Source: Sphingobacteriales bacterium 16-39-50
Lineage (GTDB): Bacteria > Bacteroidota > Bacteroidia > Sphingobacteriales > Sphingobacteriaceae
NCBI GenBank assembly: GCA_002257025.1
Contig: NCHA01000008.1
Coordinates: forward strand, 124,001-188,000
Reading direction: 5' to 3'
DNA: 64,000 nucleotides
Below, in pieces: positions 45,801 through 54,479 of the stretch (its first letter is position 1; every line of letters begins with the position of its first letter). The notes under the pieces were generated by a model that was given only the letters and a program-made list of their open reading frames with translations, made no database searches and was not told where the DNA came from. Made by a program: the position numbers and the translations under genes.

Positions 45801-46311
45801 GTTAGGTGTTAATAATTCATTCACCTTCAAAAACTTAAATGTCAGTTTCCTATTAGATTACAGAAATGGAGGCACTGTTGTAGCCGGTACTTTGGCTGCA
45901 ATGGACGTCAGTGGTAACTCGAAAAGTTCTCTTGCTTATAGAGAAACCGGGATTGTAGTGGATGGCTATACTCTTGACGGGGTTAAAAATACTAAATCTA
46001 TATCAGCTGAAACCTACTGGCAATCATTAGGAAACAGAACTCCAGCCAAAGATTTCTATGCTTTTTCTGCGACTAACCTAAGGCTTAGAGAGGTTGTGCT
46101 TGGTTATAAAATTCCTAGTCAACTAATTAAAAAGACAGGGTTCATTCAGAATGCCAGGTTATCATTAGTTGGTAGAAATCTTCTGTTCCTAAAGAAGTAT
46201 GCGCCATATGATCCTGAAATAGCTACTGCTGTGACTAATAGAGGTGGTTTGGAATATTCCTCTTTGCCGACAACTCGTAACATTGGTCTTAGCTTGAACG
46301 CTACATTTTAA
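42844..46311 (+). CDS. SusC-like TonB-dependent receptor with STN domain
   Basis: This 1155-residue outer-membrane transporter moves glycan fragments into the periplasm. A signal peptide ends about residue 70 (SKGYSQ); the first 49 residues may be extra, since an ATG at codon 50 (GRIMKLTFIL) is also possible. A secretin/TonB N-terminal (STN) domain follows at about 73-145, linking it to the FecR/ECF regulators. A carboxypeptidase-regulatory-like domain follows at about 165-245 (GKVVDSKGETLPGVSV), then the plug (GEVVVTALGIERASK, QPLYVIDGVPMDN) and the beta-barrel, ending in aromatic LNATF. It pairs with the SusD gene directly downstream. It is the only SusC in the window. Confidence 0.95.
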   Translation: MNSLTNKEYCLNNTRSKVCIKSDSLYHTEQHQIADNLAKKSLYKQIGRIMKLTFILIMFALVNVYSKGYSQKVTLTGKHAPLEEFFSTIKQQTGYVFFYDLNLLKTAKPVTLKIVDTELSDALAILFNDQPLDYSIENKTIVISEKLSAKDRKSLKNMSFMLMDIRGKVVDSKGETLPGVSVRVKGTAVGTTTDAQGNFVLNAPDNGTLVFSYIGYLSQEVTVNGRSTINVTLVEDSQMLGEVVVTALGIERASKSLNYAAQTVKTADLNQAKETNLINSLAGKVAGVTITKNATGPGSSSNVVLRGQRSVFGSNQPLYVIDGVPMDNTSREVGTGGTHGSRDGGDGIGMLNSDDIESMTILKGASAAALYGSLGQNGAIIITTKRGKSGKITVDYTGNTTIDRPFILPEVQSEYGQGAGGVYNANSETSWGPKITGQTVTLWNGSQVSMQGQPDRIKDFYRDGSSLTNTIGISGGSEKMQTYFSYGNNQANGILQNHSLDRHNFDFKIDNQISDKLSFFTKLSYIVEDVDNKPFTGERNDATGSIYHAPASIPLSEMQKFEYTDALGNLRQSYWLPGSIYLSNPYWKMNRQVFFEQKRRMIGLIQAKYKFNDWLDFQVRGSMDRTDMSTENRMHNDSYELSGNGNYFELYAGNRRFTNMDALLSFKRNITKDFNLNGYLGGSIQETKYESINTNANGLNKLDFFFMSNAKNPRTTNVIGREPQVQSLYATSTLSFKDYLYLDITARNDWSSALPKENQSYFYPSVGLTAIITDMIDLPSWVSYGKLRTTYAKAGYGGRQYLTDNYFSVGNGGSINTPSVRSLGNYKPEITTSYEAGLDWRFFTNRIGLDVTYYRSNTENQLIALSVPNATLFASQYINAGLIRNSGVEVMLSGAPIRTKDFSWDMMFNFSKNVNKVVELSPRLKTAVLGDDRQVLETVEEGKSFGEMYMAEWRKDAQGRRVVSAAGIPILTGKTAYAGNYNPNYMLGVNNSFTFKNLNVSFLLDYRNGGTVVAGTLAAMDVSGNSKSSLAYRETGIVVDGYTLDGVKNTKSISAETYWQSLGNRTPAKDFYAFSATNLRLREVVLGYKIPSQLIKKTGFIQNARLSLVGRNLLFLKKYAPYDPEIATAVTNRGGLEYSSLPTTRNIGLSLNATF

Positions 46312-46362
46312 TAGCTAATTGCTACTGAATTAAATATTAGTATTAATATTAAACTGAATACA

Positions 46363-47925
46363 ATGAAAACTCAAAAATCATTATATAAAAAATGGGCCAG
46401 TAGGTTGATGCTATTTTTAGCACCAATTCTATTACTGACTGCCTGTACTAAAAATTTCGAAGAAATAAATACAAATCCCTCAGGGCTGAAGAAACTTGAA
46501 GCACCTGATTTGAGAAGTTTATTTCCCGGCGCTCTAGCACAAGGTACGGGAGCCGGTTATAATGAAACATCTATGCTATTATTTTCCGGAGTATATTCCC
46601 AGCATTTTGCAGGTACAAATACTTTTCAGGAATCACACCGATATGTTATTGTGCAGAGATGGCAAGACATTTGGCCATTGATTTATGTGAGGACAATGCC
46701 TTCACTTGTAAATATTATCGAAGCCACCAAGGGCGGAAAAGAACCCACAATGAATGCAGTGGCTAGAATATGGAAAGTTTTTTCTTTTTTGCGTTTGACT
46801 GACCAATTTGGTCCGATTCCTTATTCAAAAATTGGGAAAGATACTGCTGTGGTGAATTATGATGATCAAAAGAGCATCTATTATGATTTCTTCAAAGAAC
46901 TCGATGAAGCCACTACAGATCTAAAAGCTAACTTAACTAAACCCTCCTTTGTTACTAAAGATCTAATTTATAATGGAGACAATGCTAAATGGTTGAAGTT
47001 TGGTAATACCCTTCGCTTACGTTTAGCATTAAGAATTTCGGATGTAGAACCTGCTAAAGCTAAAGTTGAGGCTGAGAAAGCATATGCTGGTGGAGTAATG
47101 ATGACTGCTTCAGATGCTGCCTTTTTTAAAACTTCTGCTGATTTTGCCAATGGCTTGAACAATTTTATGGGAAGAAATGGCTCCAGAATGAGTGCTACTA
47201 TGGAAAGCTTATTAGTGGGCTATAATGATCCAAGACTGCCTGTTTTTTGGAGTCCTACTCTAACCGATGGTAAATTTCGTGGTGTAAGAAATGGAATGTC
47301 TGTTGCTCAGCAAAATTTGCCAGCAAATAGTGTTAACAATAATTCAGCGGTTGGTCCAAAGTACCAACCTGATAAGATGAATGTTACACCTCAGGCAGTA
47401 TTTTATGCTTCAGAGGCTTATTTTCTAAGGGCAGAAGGGGCATTGAATGGCTGGAATATGGGCGGAACAGCAAAAGACCTGTATGAAAAAGGGATTGAAA
47501 CTTCAATGAACGAGCATGATATTACCAATGCAGGAGTTATTTCGGCCTATATTAATGGTACCAGTTTACCAAGTACACCTGATAATTTGTTTCCAACTCC
47601 ACCTTTAACAGATATCCCGGTAAAATTCGAAAGCAATGTTGAAAGACAACGTGAACAAATCGGAACTCAGAAATGGCTTGCGCTATTCCCGGAAAGTCAT
47701 GAGGCCTGGGCCAGTATAAGAAGGTCAGGCTATCCTAAATTTTACCCATTGTTGAATTCTCAAAATCCTGATATAACACCGGATAAAATGATCCGTAGAA
47801 TATCCTTCCTCGACAGGGAGATCATTGCTAATGGTCCTGCAGTAAAAGCTGCTGTTGCATTATTAGGTGGTGGTCCCGATAACGTGGCTACCCGATTGTG
47901 GTGGGATAAATCAAAATCAAAATAA
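46363..47925 (+). CDS. SusD/RagB-family surface glycan-binding lipoprotein
   Basis: This 520-residue lipoprotein has a lipobox ending LLTAC28 and the helical SusD pattern: NFEEINTNPSGL at the start, ARIWKVFSFLRLTDQFGPIPYSKI (a helix typical of SusD), YDFFKELDEATTDL, and AEAYFLRAEGAL-like TPR helices near the C-terminus. SusD proteins sit on the outer surface over the SusC barrel and capture the glycan. It starts 51 bases after susC on the same strand and ends at a strong hairpin (47977-48004). The sequence is closer to the SusD-like-2 group than to the classic starch protein. The ligand is unknown. Confidence 0.92.
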   Translation: MKTQKSLYKKWASRLMLFLAPILLLTACTKNFEEINTNPSGLKKLEAPDLRSLFPGALAQGTGAGYNETSMLLFSGVYSQHFAGTNTFQESHRYVIVQRWQDIWPLIYVRTMPSLVNIIEATKGGKEPTMNAVARIWKVFSFLRLTDQFGPIPYSKIGKDTAVVNYDDQKSIYYDFFKELDEATTDLKANLTKPSFVTKDLIYNGDNAKWLKFGNTLRLRLALRISDVEPAKAKVEAEKAYAGGVMMTASDAAFFKTSADFANGLNNFMGRNGSRMSATMESLLVGYNDPRLPVFWSPTLTDGKFRGVRNGMSVAQQNLPANSVNNNSAVGPKYQPDKMNVTPQAVFYASEAYFLRAEGALNGWNMGGTAKDLYEKGIETSMNEHDITNAGVISAYINGTSLPSTPDNLFPTPPLTDIPVKFESNVERQREQIGTQKWLALFPESHEAWASIRRSGYPKFYPLLNSQNPDITPDKMIRRISFLDREIIANGPAVKAAVALLGGGPDNVATRLWWDKSKSK

Positions 47926-47976
47926 GGAACCTTATTCAGGTTACTTATTTCTTAAAATGCATCATCATAATACCCC

Positions 47977-48009
47977 GGGCATACCTGCTTTCACAGGTAT
48001 GCCCTAATT
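47977..48009 (+). terminator. Terminator after susD
   Basis: GGGCATACCTG (47977-47987) and CAGGTATGCCC (47994-48004) form a perfect 11-bp stem with loop CTTTCA, followed by TAATTT. It ends the ECF-fecR-susC-susD unit and separates it from the four tandem paralogues. Confidence 0.75.
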
Positions 48010-48154
48010 TACCCATAAATTGGTTTTGATGATGCTTTGAAAATTTTTGACTTGATTTTCCAAATTTTAATGGGTGGTTTTTGATCCATCCTTAGAATTT
48101 ATTGGCTGTTCATTTTAAAATTTGATTGCTTATAATCCTGATAAACTTAACTGC

Positions 48155-50194
48155 ATGCCAGAAACTAATAAGAACTTTCCTGCCCTAACTAACCTGGAGC
48201 ATTCAGGTGGTAGTACTGAAAAAGATATCACTAATCATCATTTTGATGAAGACTTAACTTCTACAAACCTTCATTTGAAACGAAGGAAGTTTTTAGGCCT
48301 GGGTTTACTTGGAATGGCTGGTTTAGGATTACCATTTAGAGCTAATGGATTAGATAATAAAGCCGTAGAAGAATTTGTAAGTGATATCGTTGCCTCAGAA
48401 ACTGATTTGTTTAAAAAGCACTCGGATAGTTTTGAGGATAAAATGAAATTAATGCAGAAAGCCTGGGATGAAAAGGATTTCAGGATGGTACGTTCATTAA
48501 GCGACTCCATCAGGAATACAGGTATTCAGGCTCAGAATGAATATGAAGATCCCGGTAAGCCATTGGTCAACGGAAGTCAGTTCGGAACCGTAGACTCACT
48601 TCCATCAAGCTGGAGGACCTGGGCAAAAGGCTGGAAATATTACAAAGTTATCGGTCTTGAAGAAAAGGTCGGGATACAAAGACAAGCTGAACCTGTAGAA
48701 GTTTTATTAGGCTTCCGCTCTGATCAGGTAAATTCATTGGCACGTGAGATACGTGTAGCCGAAGTTTATAATGGCTTGCTCAAAGAAGTAACTTCACAGG
48801 TTTTTGGAGTAGTAAGAAGAGGTTCTGAAAGATTATGTAAGGTCATGTTTTTGGCTGATAACAAAGGTTCTGAAAAGCGTCAGTATTTTGTATTCTATGG
48901 AAATCCCGATGCTGAACTACCCGAATATACAACCGATCTTGAAGTGAGAGGTGAAGGCTATGATCTGGAAATTGAAAATCAGTATTTTATTGCCAAGCTC
49001 TCTAAACAAACCGGTCAGTTGGAGCGAATGCTGATTAAAAGAGAACATGGTGTAGAATTATATGCCGGTGGTCCGGCTCATGCTGAAACTCCCTGCATTG
49101 ATTGGTCGCATGATTATGTTGCAGAAGATTTTTTCATGAAAGTCAGGATTCAGTATTGGGGTGAATGTCCTGATTATGAGATTGTTCGAGGACCAATATG
49201 TACAATAATCAGGCGCTGGGGCTTCCCACACTCAGCACTTCATCCGGTGTATAATCCGTCCCGTTTAAATATTAATGTAGAATATCGCTTTTATTCCGGA
49301 TTGCCATACTTCTTTAAATCCAGTAAAATGAAGGCTGTTAAATCATTCGTTATCCAGACTATGCGGGATGACGAATGGGTTTTCACAGGTCAGCCCTTTA
49401 CCGGAAGTTTATGGATTGGCGCTGATGAGAAGGTAAAGTTTGGCGAGGTTGATGAAGCCAATAAGAATAGTGTGAAGGGTTTTGGCTACTATAATAAAGA
49501 TTCAAAAGACTCTTTTGTGGGCCTTTATTTAGATCATTCTTCAGAAGTAATACCGGATCTTCTGAATGGGGGAGGTTCCTTGTTTTACTATAACTGGCAT
49601 GGAACTGTATGGGTTCGTCATCCAACTATGGTGGGAATAAAAAACCATACTATACCTGAGGGTGCTATACTCCGGCAAAAGAATGCCTACGTTACAATTG
49701 CCTTTACTGAAAAGGATGGTCCGGGTAAAATTGAAGCGCTGAGGAAAGAACTGCTTAGTCCGATGGACAGTTTTGCTTCAGGTCAGCCTGTAACAGCTTC
49801 AGCTAAGGAGAGTAAACGCTCCCTGGCAAGACCCGGAGAAGCCGGGGATAGCCCGATCTCAAAGGCTGTTTTATGGGAGGCATTGAAAAGCTGTATTGAT
49901 CAGCAAATGTACATTTCAAATGTTAACCTAGTTGAACTCGGCTACATTTATAATCTTTCTATGGATGATGATGGTGTAGTTAAAGTTCTCATGACTATGC
50001 CACACAGAGGCCGACCATTATCGAGTTTCTTTGTCTGGGGTTCCAGTGTAGTACATCGTACAGTTTCAAAAACAATTGTCGGCGCATTAATGGAAATTCC
50101 GGGAGTCCGCAAAGTTGTAGTAGACCAAACCTGGTATCCTGAATGGAATTCTAATCTAATGACCGACGACTGTCGTAAAAAATTAGGGATATGA
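48155..50194 (+). CDS. Tat-exported protein with C-terminal DUF59/MIP18-like domain, paralogue 1
   Basis: This 679-residue protein has a 41-residue lead, then KRRKFLGLGLLGMAG (R43-R44), a Tat signal. Residues about 150-560 form a domain I do not recognise (AREIRVAEVYNG, VFYGNPDAELPEY, REHGVELYAGG, GPICTIIRRWGF). The C-terminal 100 residues resemble DUF59/MIP18 (PF01883): NVNLVELGYIYNLSMDDDG, VLMTMPHRGRP, IPGVRKVVVDQTWYPEWN and a closing KKLGI. The family's Cys (T-x-P-x-C-P) is replaced by PHRGRP (616-621), so iron-sulfur chemistry is doubtful. I used the ATG at 48155; a TTG at 48122 is also open. It is first of four tandem copies and is closest to copy 2. Confidence 0.8.
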   Translation: MPETNKNFPALTNLEHSGGSTEKDITNHHFDEDLTSTNLHLKRRKFLGLGLLGMAGLGLPFRANGLDNKAVEEFVSDIVASETDLFKKHSDSFEDKMKLMQKAWDEKDFRMVRSLSDSIRNTGIQAQNEYEDPGKPLVNGSQFGTVDSLPSSWRTWAKGWKYYKVIGLEEKVGIQRQAEPVEVLLGFRSDQVNSLAREIRVAEVYNGLLKEVTSQVFGVVRRGSERLCKVMFLADNKGSEKRQYFVFYGNPDAELPEYTTDLEVRGEGYDLEIENQYFIAKLSKQTGQLERMLIKREHGVELYAGGPAHAETPCIDWSHDYVAEDFFMKVRIQYWGECPDYEIVRGPICTIIRRWGFPHSALHPVYNPSRLNINVEYRFYSGLPYFFKSSKMKAVKSFVIQTMRDDEWVFTGQPFTGSLWIGADEKVKFGEVDEANKNSVKGFGYYNKDSKDSFVGLYLDHSSEVIPDLLNGGGSLFYYNWHGTVWVRHPTMVGIKNHTIPEGAILRQKNAYVTIAFTEKDGPGKIEALRKELLSPMDSFASGQPVTASAKESKRSLARPGEAGDSPISKAVLWEALKSCIDQQMYISNVNLVELGYIYNLSMDDDGVVKVLMTMPHRGRPLSSFFVWGSSVVHRTVSKTIVGALMEIPGVRKVVVDQTWYPEWNSNLMTDDCRKKLGI

Positions 50195-50298
50195 CCAAAC
50201 GACACATAATAAATGCTTCTTCTGATATTATTGAACTTAAATCCGATACGATTTACCTTATTCTAGGACAAAATTAATTCGATTTATAAATTAGAACT

Positions 50299-52335
50299 AT
50301 GAAAACCAATATTCCAACTCAATCTGAATTAATTATGATAAATGACTCATATTCTGAAAAATTAGCTGAAAAATTTTCACCTTCTAAAGCAAATGAGAGT
50401 GAGCACTCAGCGCCAAATTTGGATCCTATCAAGCGAAGAAAATTTCTTGGGATAGGTCTCCTGGGGATGGCGGGATTAAGTTTACCATTCACTTCAAGAG
50501 GTGATGGAAATAATTCTGTCGAGAAATTCGTAAAAAATGTCATCGCAACTGAAACTGAACTCTATAAAAAGCAGTCAGATAGTTTTGAAACCAAGATTAA
50601 ATTAATCGAGAAAGCCTGGGCAGAAAAGGATTACAGAATGGTACGCTCATTAAGTGATTCTCTTCGAAACACGGGTATTCAAGCTCAGATAGAAGATGAG
50701 GATCCTGGAAAGCCATTGGTGGGTTCAGGCCAGTTTGGTACTGTTTCAACACTTCCTGCGGCATGGAAAGCCTGGGCGAATGGCTGGAAATATTATAAAG
50801 TAATTGGGTTGGAAGAGAAAGCCGGAATTAAAAGAACTGCTGAGCCGGTGGAGGTTCTTCTAGCCTTTAAGTCTGAGCAGGTGACGTCTCTTGCGAGGGA
50901 AATTCGTGTTGCTGAAATCAGTAATGGTCAGATAAAGGAAGTGACTTCTCAGGTTTATGGAGTGGTACGAAGAGGAACAGAAAGATTATGTAAAGTGATG
51001 TTTCTTGCTGATAATCAGGGAGGTGAAAAGCGTAATTATCTAGTGTTTTACGGTAATCCGGATGCTGAATTACCAGAGTATACCTCAGACCTGGAAGTAA
51101 GCGGAGAAGGTTATCACTTGAAAATTGAAAATCAATACTTCATTGCTTCATTATCTAAACAAACTGGTCAGCTTGAGCGCATGTTAATTAAAAGGGAGCA
51201 TGGCGTTGAATTATATGCCGGAGGTCCCGGACATGGAGAGACTCCATGTATCGACTGGGCTCATGATTATGTTTCTGAAGATAATTTCATGAAGGTCAGA
51301 ATTCAGTACTGGGGAGAATGCCCTGATTATGAAATTGTTCGCGGTCCTATATGTACTATTGTTCGTCGCTGGGGATTCCCGCATTCGGCACTGCATCCTG
51401 TCTATAATCCATCCCGCTTAAATATTGATATTGAATACCGCTTCTATGCTGGCTTACCTTTCTTCCATAAGTTTGGTAAGATGAAAGCGGTTAAGCAATT
51501 TATTTCAACCGCTCTCAGAGATGATGAATGGGTATTTACAGGTCAGCCCTTTACTGGAAGTCTGTGGATGGGAGCGGATGAAAAGCTGAAATTTGGTGAG
51601 ATAGATGAAGCAAATAAACACAGTGTTAAAGCATTCGGATATTATAATAAAGACTCTAAAGATTCATTTGTTGGATTGTATTTAGAACATTCTGCAGAAG
51701 AAATTCCAAAGTTTCTTCATGCCGGCCATTCCATGTTGTATTATAACTGGCATGGAACAACCTGGTCACGTTATCCGCTTGAAAGAAATCAGCTAGTTCC
51801 CGAAGGAGCAGTACTTCATCAAAAAAATGCTTATGTAACTATAGGGTTTACAGAGGCTGATGGTCCGGCTAAAATTGAAGCATTAAGAAAAGAATTATTA
51901 AGTCCGATAAGCAGCTTCCAGGCTACTTTGCCTTCCGGAATATCAGCAAAAGAGAATAAGCGTGTCCTTGCTCGTGAAGGTGAAGCGCAGAACGGACAGA
52001 TCCCCAAACAGGTATTGTGGGATGCTTTGAGAAATTGTAAGGATCAGCAGTTATATATCGCAGATGTCAATATTGTTGAGCTGGGCTATATCTATAATCT
52101 CTCAATGGATGATGATGGTGTTGTAAAAGTTTTGATGACTATGCCACACAGAGGCCGACCATTGTCAAGTTTCTTTATCTGGGGATCGAGTTCGGTGCAT
52201 CGTGCCTCAAAAACAATTATGGAGGCTTTGACAGGAATTCCGGGTGTACGCAAAGTGATTGTTGATCAAACCTGGTATCCGGAATGGAATTCTAATTTCA
52301 TTTCTGAGGAGGGCCGTAAAAAATTAGGAATATAG
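50299..52335 (+). CDS. Tat-exported protein with C-terminal DUF59/MIP18-like domain, paralogue 2
   Basis: This 678-residue protein has the same three-part build as copy 1. The Tat motif is KRRKFLGIGLLGMAG at 45-52. The codon before it is ATC, so no start codon sits there; this supports the N-terminal extension as real protein, and the extension shares PSK-type residues with copies 3 and 4. The large middle domain carries VEVLLAFKSEQVTSLAREI and REHGVELYAGG. The C-terminal part has LGYIYNLSMDDDG, PHRGRP and TWYPEWN, again without the DUF59 cysteine. It shares MDDDG and YNPSRLN with copy 1, where copies 3 and 4 differ, so copies 1 and 2 form the younger pair on that side. Confidence 0.8.
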   Translation: MKTNIPTQSELIMINDSYSEKLAEKFSPSKANESEHSAPNLDPIKRRKFLGIGLLGMAGLSLPFTSRGDGNNSVEKFVKNVIATETELYKKQSDSFETKIKLIEKAWAEKDYRMVRSLSDSLRNTGIQAQIEDEDPGKPLVGSGQFGTVSTLPAAWKAWANGWKYYKVIGLEEKAGIKRTAEPVEVLLAFKSEQVTSLAREIRVAEISNGQIKEVTSQVYGVVRRGTERLCKVMFLADNQGGEKRNYLVFYGNPDAELPEYTSDLEVSGEGYHLKIENQYFIASLSKQTGQLERMLIKREHGVELYAGGPGHGETPCIDWAHDYVSEDNFMKVRIQYWGECPDYEIVRGPICTIVRRWGFPHSALHPVYNPSRLNIDIEYRFYAGLPFFHKFGKMKAVKQFISTALRDDEWVFTGQPFTGSLWMGADEKLKFGEIDEANKHSVKAFGYYNKDSKDSFVGLYLEHSAEEIPKFLHAGHSMLYYNWHGTTWSRYPLERNQLVPEGAVLHQKNAYVTIGFTEADGPAKIEALRKELLSPISSFQATLPSGISAKENKRVLAREGEAQNGQIPKQVLWDALRNCKDQQLYIADVNIVELGYIYNLSMDDDGVVKVLMTMPHRGRPLSSFFIWGSSSVHRASKTIMEALTGIPGVRKVIVDQTWYPEWNSNFISEEGRKKLGI

Positions 52336-52395
52336 ATTGAAAGATGAACAAACAGGATTTCGGTTTAGCAATTAAATGCTTTTAAAATTTCTACT

Positions 52396-54411
52396 GTGAA
52401 AAAAAATAGTCCATCTAAATCAGTACTTCAGGAAGTAGCTTCAGGAAGAATGTCTACGGGGCAAAATTCAGGAAAAGCGTCCAAACCCCTAAATGCAGAT
52501 GGAATGAAGCGTCGTAAATTCCTGGGTATGGGTTTGTTAGGTGTAGCCGGACTTAGTTTACCTCTTGCCAATAAAGTAGAAGCTAATTCAGCTACTGAGA
52601 ATTTTGTAAAAGAAACTGTTTCAATGGCAGAGTCAGTCTCCAGTCAGTCGGATAGTTTTGAAGATAAGATGAAAATGCTTCAGAAAGCCTGGGATAAGAA
52701 AGATTATCGTCTTGCCCGGGCATTAACTAATTCACTTCAAATCTCAGAAATTCAGGCACAGGCAGATCACGAGAATTTGGGTACCCCGTTAATTGGAGCA
52801 AATCAATTTGGAGCTGTTGCTTCACTTCCAGCTGCCTGGAAGAACTGGGCAAAAGGCTGGATGTACTATAAAGTTGTGAATCTGGAAGAGAAGGTTGGTA
52901 TCCAGCGTAAGGCTGAACCTGTAGAAGTTTTGCTGAGCTTTCAGGCGAGTCAGACTGCTTCACTTGCCCGCGAGATCCGTGTTGCAGAAATAAAGGATGG
53001 GGTTTTGACAGAAGTAATATCACAGGTCTTTTCAGAAATTAGACGAGGAGCTGAAAAGATCTGTAAACTTCTGTTTCTTGCCGATAATCAGGGCAAGGAG
53101 AAACGGACTTATCTCATTTTTTATGGTAATCCGGATGCAGAACTGCCGAATTATCAATCTGATCTGAAGGTTACAGGTGAAGGGTACGGATTGGATATCG
53201 AGAACGAGTATTTCACTGCTTATCTCTCAAAACAAACTGGTCAGCTGGCAAGATTAATTCTGAAACGGGAGCATGGATTGGAGATCTATTCCGGCGGACA
53301 AGGGCATGGTGAACCTGCAGGCATAGATTGGGCACATGATTATGTTACGGAAGATAACTTTCAAAAAGTGCGGATCTCCCTTTGGGAAGAATGCCCTGAT
53401 TTTGAAGTTGTCAGGGGACCAATTTGTACAATCATTCGTCGCTGGGGCTTACCCTATTCTCCGGTACATCCAATTTTCTCTCCTGCCAGGATGAACATGG
53501 ATATTGAATATCGTTTTTATGCCGGTTTACCTTATTTCCACAAGTTTGGCCATATGTCGGCGCTCAAGACATTTGATATGGTGTATATACGCGATGATGA
53601 ATGGGTCATTACCGGCCAGTCATTTACTGACCAAATGTGGATGAATTCTGAAGGCAAGGTGCAAATGGGGTCGGTTCCAGAAGAATCAGCTGATAAATTA
53701 TGGGGAGTAGGCTTCTTTAATAAGGATACTAAGGATTCATTTATTGGTCTCTTTCTTGACCATCATACCGACGGATTTCAGGAGCCGAGTCATAGCGGTT
53801 CACCTAGTTTTTATTACAAATGGCATGGACAGTTCTGGCAAAGAATGCCGGTTCCAAAAGGGGTAAAAACTATACCAGAAGGTGCTGTTTTTCATCAGAA
53901 GAACGCCTATGTTACCCTTCCATTTGATACAAAAGATGGTCCCGCAAAGATCGAAGGTTTGAGAAAAGAACTGATGAATCCTTTGCAAGTTTCAGGAAGC
54001 TCGGTTCAGGCGAATTTAATCGCGAAGGATAGCCCCCAAGGACTAGCCAGATTAGCCGAGGCAGGTGATAGTCCGATTCCAAAAGAATTGATATGGAAGG
54101 CTCTCAGAGATGTTAAAGATCCCCAATTCTATAAATCGGATATCAGTATAGTTGATCTTGGTTTAGTGTATGATGTGACAGTAAGGGGGAATGTTGTAAA
54201 AGTATTAATAGCTATGCCTCATCGTGGCCGTCCGCTGGGTAGTTATTTCGCTTACGGATCCAATGTTGTTCATCCAACCACTTCTAAAAATATCCTGACT
54301 GCTGTATATGAAGTTCCGGGTGTTAAGAAAGTGATTATGGAGCAGACCTGGTATCCGGGCTGGTCATCTAACGTGTTAACAGATGATGGACGGAAAAAAC
54401 TGGGAATTTAG
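52396..54411 (+). CDS. Tat-exported protein with C-terminal DUF59/MIP18-like domain, paralogue 3
   Basis: This 671-residue protein starts at a GTG (52396); an internal ATG at codon 37 lies right before KRRKFLGMGLLGVAG, but agreement with the other copies favours the long start. The middle domain carries EVISQVFSEIRRGAEKICKL and REHGLEIYSGGQGHGEPAG. The C-terminal DUF59-like part reads KDPQFYKSDISIVDLGLVYD, with the family's DP(E/Q) and LGLVYD preserved best of all four, then PHRGRP in place of the cysteine motif, and GVKKVIMEQTWYPGW. It groups with copy 4 (VRGN/VRGS in place of MDDDG). It lies 60 bases after copy 2 with no terminator between. Confidence 0.8.
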   Translation: MKKNSPSKSVLQEVASGRMSTGQNSGKASKPLNADGMKRRKFLGMGLLGVAGLSLPLANKVEANSATENFVKETVSMAESVSSQSDSFEDKMKMLQKAWDKKDYRLARALTNSLQISEIQAQADHENLGTPLIGANQFGAVASLPAAWKNWAKGWMYYKVVNLEEKVGIQRKAEPVEVLLSFQASQTASLAREIRVAEIKDGVLTEVISQVFSEIRRGAEKICKLLFLADNQGKEKRTYLIFYGNPDAELPNYQSDLKVTGEGYGLDIENEYFTAYLSKQTGQLARLILKREHGLEIYSGGQGHGEPAGIDWAHDYVTEDNFQKVRISLWEECPDFEVVRGPICTIIRRWGLPYSPVHPIFSPARMNMDIEYRFYAGLPYFHKFGHMSALKTFDMVYIRDDEWVITGQSFTDQMWMNSEGKVQMGSVPEESADKLWGVGFFNKDTKDSFIGLFLDHHTDGFQEPSHSGSPSFYYKWHGQFWQRMPVPKGVKTIPEGAVFHQKNAYVTLPFDTKDGPAKIEGLRKELMNPLQVSGSSVQANLIAKDSPQGLARLAEAGDSPIPKELIWKALRDVKDPQFYKSDISIVDLGLVYDVTVRGNVVKVLIAMPHRGRPLGSYFAYGSNVVHPTTSKNILTAVYEVPGVKKVIMEQTWYPGWSSNVLTDDGRKKLGI

Positions 54412-54479
54412 AATTGTTTTTTATAATTAAGTTCTCTGAATGAGGTACTTTTTACTGATGAATATTTGACATAAACAGA

